DNA of 64,000 bases from JBFGFX01 sp965232455. GTDB taxonomy: Bacteria > Pseudomonadota > Gammaproteobacteria > Steroidobacterales > Woeseiaceae. The notes below the pieces were generated by a model. The model was not told the DNA's origin and did not search any database. It saw only the letters and a program-made list of their open reading frames with translations. Of the stretch, positions 17,104 to 26,209 are shown in pieces. The stretch covers positions 4,278,001 to 4,342,000 of the forward strand of contig OZ246981.1 in the NCBI GenBank assembly GCA_965232455.1. The letters run 5' to 3'. Position 1 is the stretch's first letter; each line of letters starts with the position of its first letter. A program made the position numbers and the translations under genes.

Positions 17104-18656
17104 GCCGGACGGTCGTCATCGTGGGTGGTGGTTCGGCCGGCTGGCTGACCGCGGGCATCATTGCCGCGAAGCACAGTACACCCACGGACGGCTGCCCGGG
17201 TACGCGGGTGGTGCTCCTCGAGTCGCCGGACGTGCCCAACCTCGGCGTGGGCGAAGGCACGTGGCCGACGATGCGCGACACGTTGCGCCGAATCGGCGTG
17301 TCGGAGGTCGAATTTCTCCGCGCCTGCGATGCGAGCTTCAAGCAGGGTTCACACTTCATCAACTGGCGGCGCGCGCAGGGCGAGTCCTACTACCATCCCT
17401 TTACCGCGCCGAGTGGCTACGGGAACGTCAAGCTTGCAGCACATTGGCAGGCGTCCGATCCCGACCTCAGTTTTGACGAAGCCGCGGGCCCGCAGGGACG
17501 CGTCTGCGACCGGTGGCTTGCCCCGAAGAAGCCGACGACGCCCGAGTATGCGTTCAGCCTGAACTACGGCTATCACCTCGACGCGGGCAAGTTCGTCAAC
17601 CTGCTGCAACGCCACTGTATGGAGAAACTCGGGGTCGAGCACCGGCTCGGGCACGTCGAGCAGATCATTTCGGCCGACAACGGCGATATCGCGGGGCTTG
17701 CGCTGACCTCCGGTGGAACGATCGACGGCGACTTCTTCGTCGACTGCACCGGTTTTGCGGCGCTCCTGATCGGCAAGCACTACAGAATTCCATTCGTCTC
17801 CCAGCGTCACCGGCTGTTCAACGACACGGCGCTCGCCGTACAGGCGGAATATGCGGAAGAGGACGCGCCGATAGCCTCGGTCACGAGGGCGACCGCGCAG
17901 ACCGCCGGCTGGATCTGGGACATTGCCTTGCCGAGCCGACGAGGCATTGGCCACGTGTTTTCGAGCCGGCACATCTCGACGGAACAGGCCGAGGAACAAC
18001 TGGTCGCCTATCTCCAGTCCGACCCGCACCTGGCAGAGGACCAACCCAGCCCGCGCAAGATCGAATTCCAGCCCGGCCACAGGGAAAGCTTCTGGCACAG
18101 GAACTGCGTCGCCGTCGGTGTGTCGGCGGGTTTTGTCGAGCCGCTGGAAGCCACCGCACTGATCCTGATCGAGAAATCTGCCGAATGGATCAGTGACCAG
18201 CTGCCCGAGGACAGGGCTGCGATGACCGTGGTTGCAAGGCGTTTCAACGAGGTGACCCGGCAGCACTGGCTCGCCATTATCGACTTCCTGAAGCTTCACT
18301 ATGCGCTGACCGAACGCGACGATTCGGATTATTGGCGTGATCACCGCAAATCGGAATCCATCCCTGAATCCCTGCAGGAGTCACTAGCGCTGTGGCGCAC
18401 CCAGGTACCGTGGCTCTACGAAACCAACTACCGTATCGAGCTGTTCACGGCTGCCAGCCTGCAGTACGTGCTCTACGGTATGGGGTTCAGGACCCAGGTC
18501 GGCGACGGCCGCTATCGACAGTGGGCGCGGGAGGCAGAGATCGCCAATCGGCTGATCCGCGAGAGCCGGGAGCAGGCGGAGACCCTGATCGCAGCTTTAC
18601 CCACGAACCGCGACTTGCTGAATCGTGTGCGCGGCAAGCAAGAGGTGCGGCAGTGA
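17100..18656 (+). CDS. Flavin-dependent tryptophan halogenase-like protein 2
   Basis: 518 residues from the ATG at 17100, overlapping the previous stop by four bases (translational coupling). The frame is open far upstream, but only this start leaves a normal head, MSRTVVIVGGGSAGWLTAG. It shares FAD motif, GVGEGTWPTMRDTL, the lysine region ASFKQGSHFINW, CTGFAALLIG and GFVEPLEATALIL with its neighbour. The WxWxIP block reads AGWIWDIALP, so the proline is displaced and an Ala-Leu replaces the usual residue. This is a diverged paralogue that may have another substrate or act as partner. Its stop overlaps the GTG of the CuA-like gene. Confidence 0.88.
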   Translation: MSRTVVIVGGGSAGWLTAGIIAAKHSTPTDGCPGTRVVLLESPDVPNLGVGEGTWPTMRDTLRRIGVSEVEFLRACDASFKQGSHFINWRRAQGESYYHPFTAPSGYGNVKLAAHWQASDPDLSFDEAAGPQGRVCDRWLAPKKPTTPEYAFSLNYGYHLDAGKFVNLLQRHCMEKLGVEHRLGHVEQIISADNGDIAGLALTSGGTIDGDFFVDCTGFAALLIGKHYRIPFVSQRHRLFNDTALAVQAEYAEEDAPIASVTRATAQTAGWIWDIALPSRRGIGHVFSSRHISTEQAEEQLVAYLQSDPHLAEDQPSPRKIEFQPGHRESFWHRNCVAVGVSAGFVEPLEATALILIEKSAEWISDQLPEDRAAMTVVARRFNEVTRQHWLAIIDFLKLHYALTERDDSDYWRDHRKSESIPESLQESLALWRTQVPWLYETNYRIELFTAASLQYVLYGMGFRTQVGDGRYRQWAREAEIANRLIRESREQAETLIAALPTNRDLLNRVRGKQEVRQ

Positions 18657-19096
18657 GGCGAATCGCGCGACAAGCCACCGCGCTGCTCTTCGCCCTGGCA
18701 TGTGCAGGCTGCGGGCCGGACAGCCGGCAGCGTCAGCTGGACTCGATCGTCGTCGAGGTCACCGGCGATGAGTTCAACTGGTACTTCCGCTACCCGGGCC
18801 CTGATGGCGAGTTAGGCACCGGTGACGACCGCCACTCCGTGCAGGATCTGTATGTTCCTGCCAATTCCCGGGTCGATCTGAATCTAAAGAGTAAAGATTA
18901 CCTCTACACGTTTGCATTGCCCGATCTGGGTCTGCAGGAAATCGCCGTTCCAGGGCTCGATTTCGGCCTGCAGTTCGTAACGGGCGACGAGGAAACCATG
19001 CAGCTCTTGGGTGACCAGATGTGCGGCTTTGCGCACGAGACTCTGATCGGCAAGGTCTTTGTTCGCAGGTCGGGCGATGATTTCTACGACTGGTGA
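18653..19096 (+). CDS. Lipoprotein with degenerate cytochrome c oxidase subunit II (CuA) domain
   Basis: 147 residues from a GTG overlapping the halogenase stop (GTGA). Lipobox LACAGC places the lipid Cys at 20, so it is anchored in the periplasm. The cupredoxin domain follows: VEVTGDEFNWYFRYPG, DLYVPANSRVDL, LGLQEIAVPG, and MCGFAHETLIGKVFV. In true CuA the ligands are His, CSELC, His and Met. Here the first His is Tyr85, the first Cys is Gly120, and Met is Leu131; only Cys124 and His128 remain. It therefore cannot build a normal binuclear CuA centre. It may bind one copper or none. The neighbour encodes an SCO domain also lacking a ligand. Confidence 0.8.
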   Translation: MRRIARQATALLFALACAGCGPDSRQRQLDSIVVEVTGDEFNWYFRYPGPDGELGTGDDRHSVQDLYVPANSRVDLNLKSKDYLYTFALPDLGLQEIAVPGLDFGLQFVTGDEETMQLLGDQMCGFAHETLIGKVFVRRSGDDFYDW

Positions 19097-19168
19097 AGCG
19101 TGTTCGCCGGCGGCGAGGTAGTCAACTAACCGTAAACGTCTTCAATCTCCGTACATAGGGAAGAATTA

Positions 19169-21688
19169 ATGCCTAGCCACAAAACACGACCCCTATCGAC
19201 TTACTATCCGCTCGTGTTCGTCGCGCTGGCCCTGTCGGGCGGCCCGAGTCACGGCCAGGAGACTTCAGAATTCTCCGAGGTTGCCAGCGCATGGAGCCCT
19301 CCCGAGCCCAGCTCCCCGGTTCACCCGGACCTGGTGCAGATCCTGCACCGCCTGCCGCAATTCTCGCTAACGGATCAAAACGGAGAAGAGGTCGCCTGGC
19401 ACGATCTCTATGGACGCGTATGGCTGGCGAATTTCATGTTTACCCGCTGCGAAGGTGCATGCCCGGCACAGACCGAGCAGATGAAACTGCTGCAGGACAT
19501 GCTCAGAGATTCACAGAACTGGGGCAATACCCGACTGGTCAGCATCAGCGTCGATCCGGAGCACGACGAGCCGCAGATATTGTCGACGTACGTCAGGGAT
19601 CTCGGGCTGGACACATCGCAGTGGCGGTTTCTGACGGGCGCCAAAGCCGCGGTCGCGGGCTTGATCCGGGACGGATTCAAACTTCCGGCCGCCGGCGACC
19701 CCGGCGGGCGGATAACGGATGCGGGCTACATCGTTCTGGTCGACTGGGAAGGCCGGGTCAGAGGCTACTACGACAACTTCAACGAGCAGGGCCTGAGGGT
19801 TCTGGACACGGACATTTCCAGGGTCTCCTTCGAGCGCGTGGTGCAGCCGCCGGACTCAGCGGAGCCTGGCTGGATAGAGGCTCGCATGCGAGCACAGCTC
19901 GATACCGCGGGCGACTTCGAGGTCTTTCACGACTTCAGATTCAGTGACGAGACCGCGAACAGCGGAATCACGTTCCGTCACAAGCTGGTTGACGACGCAG
20001 CTTCCGTCTACAAGGCTGTGCACTACGATCACGGCAACGGCGTAGCCGTTGCCGATGTCGACCAGGATGGCCTCTACGACATCTACTTCACCAGCCAGGC
20101 CGGCAGTAACGAACTGTGGCGCAACCTGGGTGACGGAAAGTTCGAGGACATTACCGATCGCGCTGGACTCACATTCGGCGATCGGGTGGGTGTTGCCGCG
20201 TCATTCGCCGACATCGACAATGACGGCGATCCCGATCTCTATGTCACCAACGTCCGGACAGGCAACCTGATGTTCGAGAACGACGGCACGGGACGCTTCA
20301 AGAACATTTCGCGGGAGTCCGGAACCGGCATCGCCGCGCATTCCTCCGGGTCGACCTTTTTCGATTACGACCGCGACGGGCTGCTGGATCTCTACGTCTC
20401 GAACGTCGGCGTCTACACTACCGACGTGATCTCCAAGATATCCACCTATACCGACCGGGGTCAGGTGGTTACCGATGAAGAATACAACGTCGGCTTCAAG
20501 GACGCGTTCGGCGGACACCTGAAACCGGAACGGACCGAAAACAGCACGCTGTTCCGGAACACCGGCAACAACGTGTTCGAGGATGTAACCCGGGAAGTGA
20601 ATCTGATCGACTCGAGCTGGACCGGCGACGCCGTGGTAATCGACGGCAACAACGACAACTGGCCGGACCTGTATGTCATCAACATGCAGGGCAACGACGA
20701 GTATTACGAGAATGTCGAGGGCCGGGAGTTTGTGCGGAAGAGCCGTGAACTGTTTCCGAAGACGTCCTGGGGTTCCATGGGCGTGGTTTCCTTCGACTTC
20801 GACAATGACGGCGATCTGGACATCTATGTTACCGACATGCACTCGGACATGGTCGAAAACGTCGACCTGCCCAGAGAGAAGCTGAAGATGACGAAGCATT
20901 ATCCGGAGAGTTTCCTGCAGACCAACGGCCAGAGCCTGTTCGGTAACTCGTTTTTCCGCAACGAGGGAAATGGCGAATTCACGGAAATATCGGATCAGAT
21001 CGGCGCCGAGAACTACTGGCCGTGGGGCTTGAGCGCCGGCGATCTGAATGCAGACGGATACGAAGACGTATTCATCGCTTCGAGCATGAACTATCCATTC
21101 CGTTATGCAGTGAATTCCGTGCTTCTGAATGACAGCGGGCGTGGATTTCTCGACAGTGAATACGTGCTCGGCGTGGAACCGAGAAAGCACGGAATCACCG
21201 CCGCGCCCTGGTTCGAGATAAATTGCTCCGGTAGAGACGCGGGCAGCCAGCTGTGCGGCACGACAAGGGGACGCCGAATAATCTGGAGCGCGCTGGGGAC
21301 CCGATCATCGGTGATCTTCGATCTGGATCAGGACGGCGATCAGGATATCGTGACACTCGAGTTCAACCAGCCTCCACTGGTTCTTATCAGCAATTTGAGT
21401 GAACAGACCGCAATCAATCACGTCACCGTGAAGCTAAACGGCGAACGCTCGAACAGGAGTGGCGTCGGCGCCAAGGTGAGGGTCTTTGCCGGTGACGACG
21501 TCTACACGAAGGTCAACCACGGTAAGTCCGGCTACCTGTCTCAAAGCTCATTGCCACTTTACTTCGGCATCGGCAGTAACGAAGAGATTGACAAGATCGA
21601 AGTGACCTGGCCTTCCGGGGAAATCCAGGTCATAGATCGTGCCATCGAGCTGAATCAGCTCATCGAAATTGCCGAGCCTGAACTTTAG
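19169..21688 (+). CDS. SCO1/SenC - FG-GAP - ASPIC/UnbV fusion protein
   Basis: 839 residues, exported (signal peptide ending SHGQ). Residues about 55-215 form an SCO1/SenC thioredoxin-like domain with CEGAC (Cys94, Cys98) and SISVDPEHD. The expected copper-ligand His before the LVDWEG strand is absent: the site reads TDAGYIVLVD. Residues about 255-700 carry FG-GAP/VCBS repeats with DxDxDG calcium loops (DVDQDGLYDIY, DIDNDGDPDLY, DFDNDGDLDIY, DLDQDGDQDIV). The C-terminus is an ASPIC/UnbV domain (NHVTVKLNGERSNRSGVGAKVRV ... VTWPSG). GGGAAG precedes the ATG. It is probably a periplasmic or surface protein acting with the CuA-like lipoprotein just upstream. Confidence 0.87.
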   Translation: MPSHKTRPLSTYYPLVFVALALSGGPSHGQETSEFSEVASAWSPPEPSSPVHPDLVQILHRLPQFSLTDQNGEEVAWHDLYGRVWLANFMFTRCEGACPAQTEQMKLLQDMLRDSQNWGNTRLVSISVDPEHDEPQILSTYVRDLGLDTSQWRFLTGAKAAVAGLIRDGFKLPAAGDPGGRITDAGYIVLVDWEGRVRGYYDNFNEQGLRVLDTDISRVSFERVVQPPDSAEPGWIEARMRAQLDTAGDFEVFHDFRFSDETANSGITFRHKLVDDAASVYKAVHYDHGNGVAVADVDQDGLYDIYFTSQAGSNELWRNLGDGKFEDITDRAGLTFGDRVGVAASFADIDNDGDPDLYVTNVRTGNLMFENDGTGRFKNISRESGTGIAAHSSGSTFFDYDRDGLLDLYVSNVGVYTTDVISKISTYTDRGQVVTDEEYNVGFKDAFGGHLKPERTENSTLFRNTGNNVFEDVTREVNLIDSSWTGDAVVIDGNNDNWPDLYVINMQGNDEYYENVEGREFVRKSRELFPKTSWGSMGVVSFDFDNDGDLDIYVTDMHSDMVENVDLPREKLKMTKHYPESFLQTNGQSLFGNSFFRNEGNGEFTEISDQIGAENYWPWGLSAGDLNADGYEDVFIASSMNYPFRYAVNSVLLNDSGRGFLDSEYVLGVEPRKHGITAAPWFEINCSGRDAGSQLCGTTRGRRIIWSALGTRSSVIFDLDQDGDQDIVTLEFNQPPLVLISNLSEQTAINHVTVKLNGERSNRSGVGAKVRVFAGDDVYTKVNHGKSGYLSQSSLPLYFGIGSNEEIDKIEVTWPSGEIQVIDRAIELNQLIEIAEPEL

Positions 21689-21744
21689 GTTGGCCAACGC
21701 CAGACATGAGCAACGATCGCGCTTCGATACCGGAGTCGCGCGGA

Positions 21745-24700
21745 TTACAGCGGCGGAGCAGCGTGCGGCACGTCATTGCCGCTCGCCCATTCGTTGACCG
21801 TCGCGATGTCCGTCGCCGTGATGTCGTCGAGTTCCGCCTTGCGCCCGGTCCATTGCTCCTTGAGGTCCGACAGGCGCAGCAGTGAGCCCGCGGCAACGGG
21901 GGCGCCCGCGTCGTCGATGACGTCGAGCACGTGGCGAACCTGCACGTCGAGCATCGGCGGCATGCTGTCTTCGTCCTCATAGGTGCCGTACTGTGTCTGC
22001 GTGACGCTGTTTTCCCACGCGGTGATACGGTCGATGGCGGACTCGCCGGCGATCTGCAGTCCCTCGACGTCGGGATATTGAGCCAGCAGCACCCTCACCT
22101 GCTCCCGCGTCTTGCGTGCCCGGTCCAGCGTGCCGAGCAGTTCGTTAAGCAGACTGGTCGTCTCGGCCAGGCGGGCGGCCAGGAACGTGTAGTCCTGCGG
22201 CGATGCGTCGTTGCGCGGGTCCGGAAGCAGGCGCACCGACGCCGTGCTCTGGTAGTCGCCGACGGTAACCAGTAACTGATAATCGCCGGGAATCACGCTC
22301 GCGCCGTCGAAGCCGGCGTACAGCTTGACGTCGTCGATACATTCCAGACCGTTGTAACGCATGTCCCAGGTCCACTGATTCATGCCTTTTTCCACGGTCG
22401 GATACTCGACCTCGAACGGCAGGCGCTGATCCATGTTGCCGATGATGCAGCGCTCGAAGTCACCTTCCTCGCTCGAATAACTGCGCAGCACGTTGCCGTC
22501 GAGGTCCAGGATCTCGATCGTGAGCGGCCCCTCCTGTTCATCGGCGATGTAATAAGAGAGCGTGACGCCCCGGGGAGGGTTCTTGCCCTCGTTTGCGCCG
22601 GCGGGACGGCCTCCGGGGATCATCGCGACCTCGCCCGGCTCGAAGAGGTGCAGCGGCAGGTCGGCGAGCTCGTCGCGCGCCTGCTGGATGACGTTGAGGT
22701 GGTCGAGCACCCAGAAGCCACGGCCCTGCGTCGCGGCGACGAGATCGCCCTGGCGGATTTTCAGGTCGGTGATCGGCACCGGCGGCAGATTGAGATCGAG
22801 CGACTGCCAGTTCGCACCGTCGTCGAACGAGACGAACATGCCGCCTTCCGTGCCGGCATACAGGAGTCCCCGGCGCGCCGGATCCTCACGGACCACGCGG
22901 ACGAAGTTGTCGTCCGGCAGGCCCGAGTCGATGCGCCGCCAGCGTCTGCCGTAGTCCGTCGTCTTGTAGACGTACGGCCGGAAATCGTTGAGCTTGTAGC
23001 CCGTCACGGCGATGTACGCCGTGCCCGCGTCGTGCGGGCTCGGCTCGATCGCGTTGACCTGGGCGCCGTTGAGGTTACCGGGCGTCACATCGTCCCAGCT
23101 TTCACCGCCGTTGCGTGTCAGATGCACGAGGCCGTCGTCGCTGCCGACCCAGATCGTCCCCGCCTCGTGCGGCGATTCCGTAATGTAGAAAATCGTGCCG
23201 TAGAATTCGGCGCCGACGTTCTCGGGCGTCAGCGGCCCGCCGTTCAGACCCTGCTTGTCGGTCTGGTTGGTCGTCAGGTCGGGGCTGATCTCGGTCCACG
23301 TGACGCCGCGGTCCGAGCTCCTGAGCACCAGGTGCGTGCCGTAATACAGGATGGAAGGATCGTGAGGCGACGCCATCACCGGGGCGTTCCAGTTCGCGCG
23401 GTATTTCAGGTCCTTCGACTGCTGCCCGTACACGAACTCGGGATAGGGTTTGATGGGCCGGACGCGTTTGGTCTGATGGTCGTATTCCGTGAGCGTGCCG
23501 TTGATCGTCGTCGCGTAGATGAGCCTCGGGTCGTTTTCGTCGAAGGCGATGTGCGCGCTCTCGCCGCCGCCGACCGGGTAGTAGTCTTCGTGACCGATGC
23601 CGCGATCGAAGGTCTCGCTCGCAATCGAGACGGTCGTATTGTCCTGCTGTCCGCCGTAAATGCGGTACGGCGTCCGGTTGTCGGTGGTCACGCGATAGAA
23701 CTGCGCGGTCGGCTGATTCATGATACTCGACCACGACTCGCCGCCGTCGAACGTGATCGTTGCGCCGCCGTCGTTGGCGTTGATCTGATTCAGGTTGTTG
23801 TCCGGATTGATCCAGTGATCGTGATGGTCGCCGTGCGGCGTCGTCCGCTTCTCGAAGGTTTTGCCGCCGTCGATCGACCGCATGAACGGCGCGTTCAGTA
23901 CGTACACGGTGTTCTCGTCGACCGGATCGGCCTTGATGTGAATGTAATACCAGGCGCGCGACCAGAGGATGCGGTCGTTGTTCAGGAGCTCCCAGGTCTT
24001 ACCGGCATCGTCGCTGCGCCACAAGCCGCCCTTGTCGAGTTCGGCTTCGACGATCGCGTAGATCCGCTGCGGATTGCTCGCCGAGACGTCAATACCGATC
24101 TTGCCGATCAGCTCGGGCAGGCCGCCCTCAAGTTTCTCCCAGGTATCGCCGGCATCGGTCGACTTGAAGATGCCGCCGGCCGTGCCGCCCGATTTGATGA
24201 ACCAGGGTTTTCGTCCATGCTCCCACATGGCGGCATAGAGGATGCGCGGGTTCGTCGGATCCATGGAGATGTCGGTCGCGCCCGTTTCGTCGTCGACCTG
24301 CAGGACGAGCTCCCAGTTTGCACCGCCGTCGCTGCTGCGATACACCCCGCGTTCACTGGGCCCCCAGATCTGTCCCTGTACGCCGACGTAGACGAGGTCC
24401 GGGTCGTCCGGATGTACGATGACGCGGGCGATCTGGCCGGCATGGTCGAGCCCGATGTGTTCCCAGGTCGCGCCGGCGTCCGTCGACTTGTACATCCCGT
24501 CGCCGTGGCTGGTCGTGACGCCGCGGATCGGCGCTTCGCCGGTGCCGACGTAAATAACGTTCACGTCGGATTCGGCGACGCCGATGGCGCCGATCGTGCC
24601 GACCTTGAAATACTCGTCGGAGATATTCTCCCAGGAGATGCCGGCATTGACCGTCTTCCAGAGGCCGCCGCCGGTTGCACCCATGTAGTAGATCCGGTCG

Positions 24701-24885
24701 TTGCCCGGGATGCCGGTGACCGCGGTGACGCGCCCGCCGCGCCAGGGTCCGATCTCGCGCCATTCGAGCTTCGCGAACAGTTCCGGGTCGACGGCCTGCT
24801 GGCCCGACGCGGTGTTCGCGGCAGCAAAGGCGAATACGGCGCTGACGAGCACGCGGAAGCAAGGAATTCCGATTTGATTCTTCAT
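21745..24885 (-). CDS. Secreted sortilin/VPS10-like BNR-repeat propeller protein
   Basis: 1046 residues from the ATG at 24885 (MKNQIGIPCF), which starts a signal peptide ending ASGQQ; an in-frame start at 24975 adds a head without signal character. The protein is rich in Asp-box/BNR elements (S-x-D-x-G-x-T-W: STDAGATW, SSDGGANW, STDAGDTW, SDDAGKTW, SSDRGVTW), typical of sortilin-like and exo-sialidase-like seven- or ten-bladed propellers. It ends with a Por-like C-terminal beta region and a helical tail (about residues 890-1046). Such proteins are called 'glycosyl hydrolase, BNR' or 'VPS10 domain'; catalytic activity is not established. It is transcribed toward the SCO-ASPIC gene, with 56 bases between stops. 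Confidence 0.87.
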   Translation of the reverse strand: MKNQIGIPCFRVLVSAVFAFAAANTASGQQAVDPELFAKLEWREIGPWRGGRVTAVTGIPGNDRIYYMGATGGGLWKTVNAGISWENISDEYFKVGTIGAIGVAESDVNVIYVGTGEAPIRGVTTSHGDGMYKSTDAGATWEHIGLDHAGQIARVIVHPDDPDLVYVGVQGQIWGPSERGVYRSSDGGANWELVLQVDDETGATDISMDPTNPRILYAAMWEHGRKPWFIKSGGTAGGIFKSTDAGDTWEKLEGGLPELIGKIGIDVSASNPQRIYAIVEAELDKGGLWRSDDAGKTWELLNNDRILWSRAWYYIHIKADPVDENTVYVLNAPFMRSIDGGKTFEKRTTPHGDHHDHWINPDNNLNQINANDGGATITFDGGESWSSIMNQPTAQFYRVTTDNRTPYRIYGGQQDNTTVSIASETFDRGIGHEDYYPVGGGESAHIAFDENDPRLIYATTINGTLTEYDHQTKRVRPIKPYPEFVYGQQSKDLKYRANWNAPVMASPHDPSILYYGTHLVLRSSDRGVTWTEISPDLTTNQTDKQGLNGGPLTPENVGAEFYGTIFYITESPHEAGTIWVGSDDGLVHLTRNGGESWDDVTPGNLNGAQVNAIEPSPHDAGTAYIAVTGYKLNDFRPYVYKTTDYGRRWRRIDSGLPDDNFVRVVREDPARRGLLYAGTEGGMFVSFDDGANWQSLDLNLPPVPITDLKIRQGDLVAATQGRGFWVLDHLNVIQQARDELADLPLHLFEPGEVAMIPGGRPAGANEGKNPPRGVTLSYYIADEQEGPLTIEILDLDGNVLRSYSSEEGDFERCIIGNMDQRLPFEVEYPTVEKGMNQWTWDMRYNGLECIDDVKLYAGFDGASVIPGDYQLLVTVGDYQSTASVRLLPDPRNDASPQDYTFLAARLAETTSLLNELLGTLDRARKTREQVRVLLAQYPDVEGLQIAGESAIDRITAWENSVTQTQYGTYEDEDSMPPMLDVQVRHVLDVIDDAGAPVAAGSLLRLSDLKEQWTGRKAELDDITATDIATVNEWASGNDVPHAAPPL

Positions 24886-25155
24886 GATGGTGATACCCTG
24901 GGGAGCGATCCTGTCGATCAGGACTTCTCCCACTAGTGTACCCAAACATCCGGCAACCGCGAAAAGCGATTCCACCTTGCGCTACAGGTACCGACACGGC
25001 CGCCCTACGTCGCTTTTACCTGTCAGACCGACCCCGTCGGCTGGCGCCTCGCTGAATGGAATACGGGATTCGCTGACGTTTCGCTCCTGCTGCCGTCAAC
25101 CGCCTGTTCTGAAGGGTCTCCCGGCCGCATTACAATTTTCGGCAAAGCGGGCAAA

Positions 25156-26094
25156 ATGGAACGAAATGCAAAATCTTCGTCCTCTCACGGCGGTCAGGTT
25201 TTTGAAATGGACAGAAACAGGTACCAGGACGTTTATCCATCTTCGCCTATCCTCGATAGTGCAAAAGTTGCTCGTGCCACCGCGGCCGAGCTGCTGACGC
25301 TCGAGTACTTCGAGGCCGAACCGGACGCCATGCCCACGCGGGTATTCGATCAGCATCACATTCTTCTCAACCTGAAAAACGAACCGCACCGGGTAGAGAA
25401 CTGGCGAGATGGGGTCCATCGCGACTTCACTTTCCGAAAGCACGAGATCATCGTTACGCCCGCGGGCGTCGAGAGCGGCTGGCGATGGCACGCCGATTCA
25501 AAGTGTGTGGTTGTAACGCTCGACCCAGAGAAGTTCGAGCGGTTTGCACAGAACGAGGTGGGCGTACTGCTAGCGGATTCGCAGTTGAGGTCTTTGCCGC
25601 AGTTTGAAGATGCGGACATTTGTCATGCCGGAACAATGCTGAGGGACGCATTGGCCTGCAGGGAGCAGGGATCGGATCTAATCTTCGAGAGCCTTGCCCG
25701 TGTGTTTCTCGTCAAACTCATTCAGAAATACGGCCTGCAGGCGGAAGCCTACGATTTCTCCAGGAGCTTCACCGCTAAACACTACAAGAGAGTGCTCGAC
25801 TACGTGGCGAAGGCCTATGGCAATTCGATACGTGTCGAAGACCTGGCGCGCGTGGCTGCGCTCAGCCCATCCCACTTTGCGCAATTGTTCAAGCGTACGA
25901 TCGGGTTGAGCCCGATGCAGTTCGTCATGACCTTCCGGGTCGAACAGGCGAAAAAGATGCTCGCCGCGCGGGATACGCCGATGATCGATATTGCGACGTC
26001 CTGCGGATTTGCCGACCAGGCTCATTTTTCGAGGTCTTTCAAACAGATAGAGGGCGAATCGCCTTCCGGATACCGCGCGCGACTGCATTCGTAG
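25156..26094 (+). CDS. AraC-family transcription regulator
   Basis: 312 residues. The C-terminal AraC DNA-binding domain is evident (about residues 205-310): HYKRVLDYVAKAYGNSIRVEDLARVAALSPSHFAQLFKRTIGLSPMQFVMTFR, then AKKMLAARDTPMIDIATSCGFADQAHFSRSFKQIEGESPSGYR, i.e. two helix-turn-helix motifs. The N-terminal 180 residues form the sensing part (DQHHILLNLKNEPHRVENW, ESGWRWHADSKCVVVTL), cupin-like in pattern. It may control the hydrolase and SnoaL genes directly downstream. The start at 25156 is followed by another in-frame ATG at 25207; the sequence does not choose. Confidence 0.88.
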   Translation: MERNAKSSSSHGGQVFEMDRNRYQDVYPSSPILDSAKVARATAAELLTLEYFEAEPDAMPTRVFDQHHILLNLKNEPHRVENWRDGVHRDFTFRKHEIIVTPAGVESGWRWHADSKCVVVTLDPEKFERFAQNEVGVLLADSQLRSLPQFEDADICHAGTMLRDALACREQGSDLIFESLARVFLVKLIQKYGLQAEAYDFSRSFTAKHYKRVLDYVAKAYGNSIRVEDLARVAALSPSHFAQLFKRTIGLSPMQFVMTFRVEQAKKMLAARDTPMIDIATSCGFADQAHFSRSFKQIEGESPSGYRARLHS

Positions 26095-26168
26095 GCGTCA
26101 AACGCTCTGCATAGAATCCTTCAAGAGTTACGCAGTCAGGTTCAAGAGCCGGTTTTGCTGACTCTGTA

Positions 26169-26196
26169 GATTGGTTGCCAGGCTAAGCAACCAATC
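26169..26196 (+). promoter_or_regulatory. 10-bp perfect inverted repeat in the hydrolase leader
   Basis: GATTGGTTGC, an 8-base spacer CAGGCTAA, then GCAACCAATC. It ends 13 bases before the hydrolase ATG (26210), immediately in front of the GGGG ribosome site (26200-26203). It could be an operator (TetR- or MarR-sized dyad) or a leader RNA hairpin next to the ribosome site. It is unlike the direct repeats usually bound by AraC proteins. Confidence 0.65.
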
Positions 26197-26209
26197 AACG
26201 GGGACAGTT

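Noticed and set aside
22648..24936. 762-residue frame antisense to the sortilin-like gene
   Set aside because: It has no domain pattern, is rich in Arg/Val/Asp as expected for the opposite strand of GC-rich coding DNA, and the minus-strand protein has clear BNR repeats.
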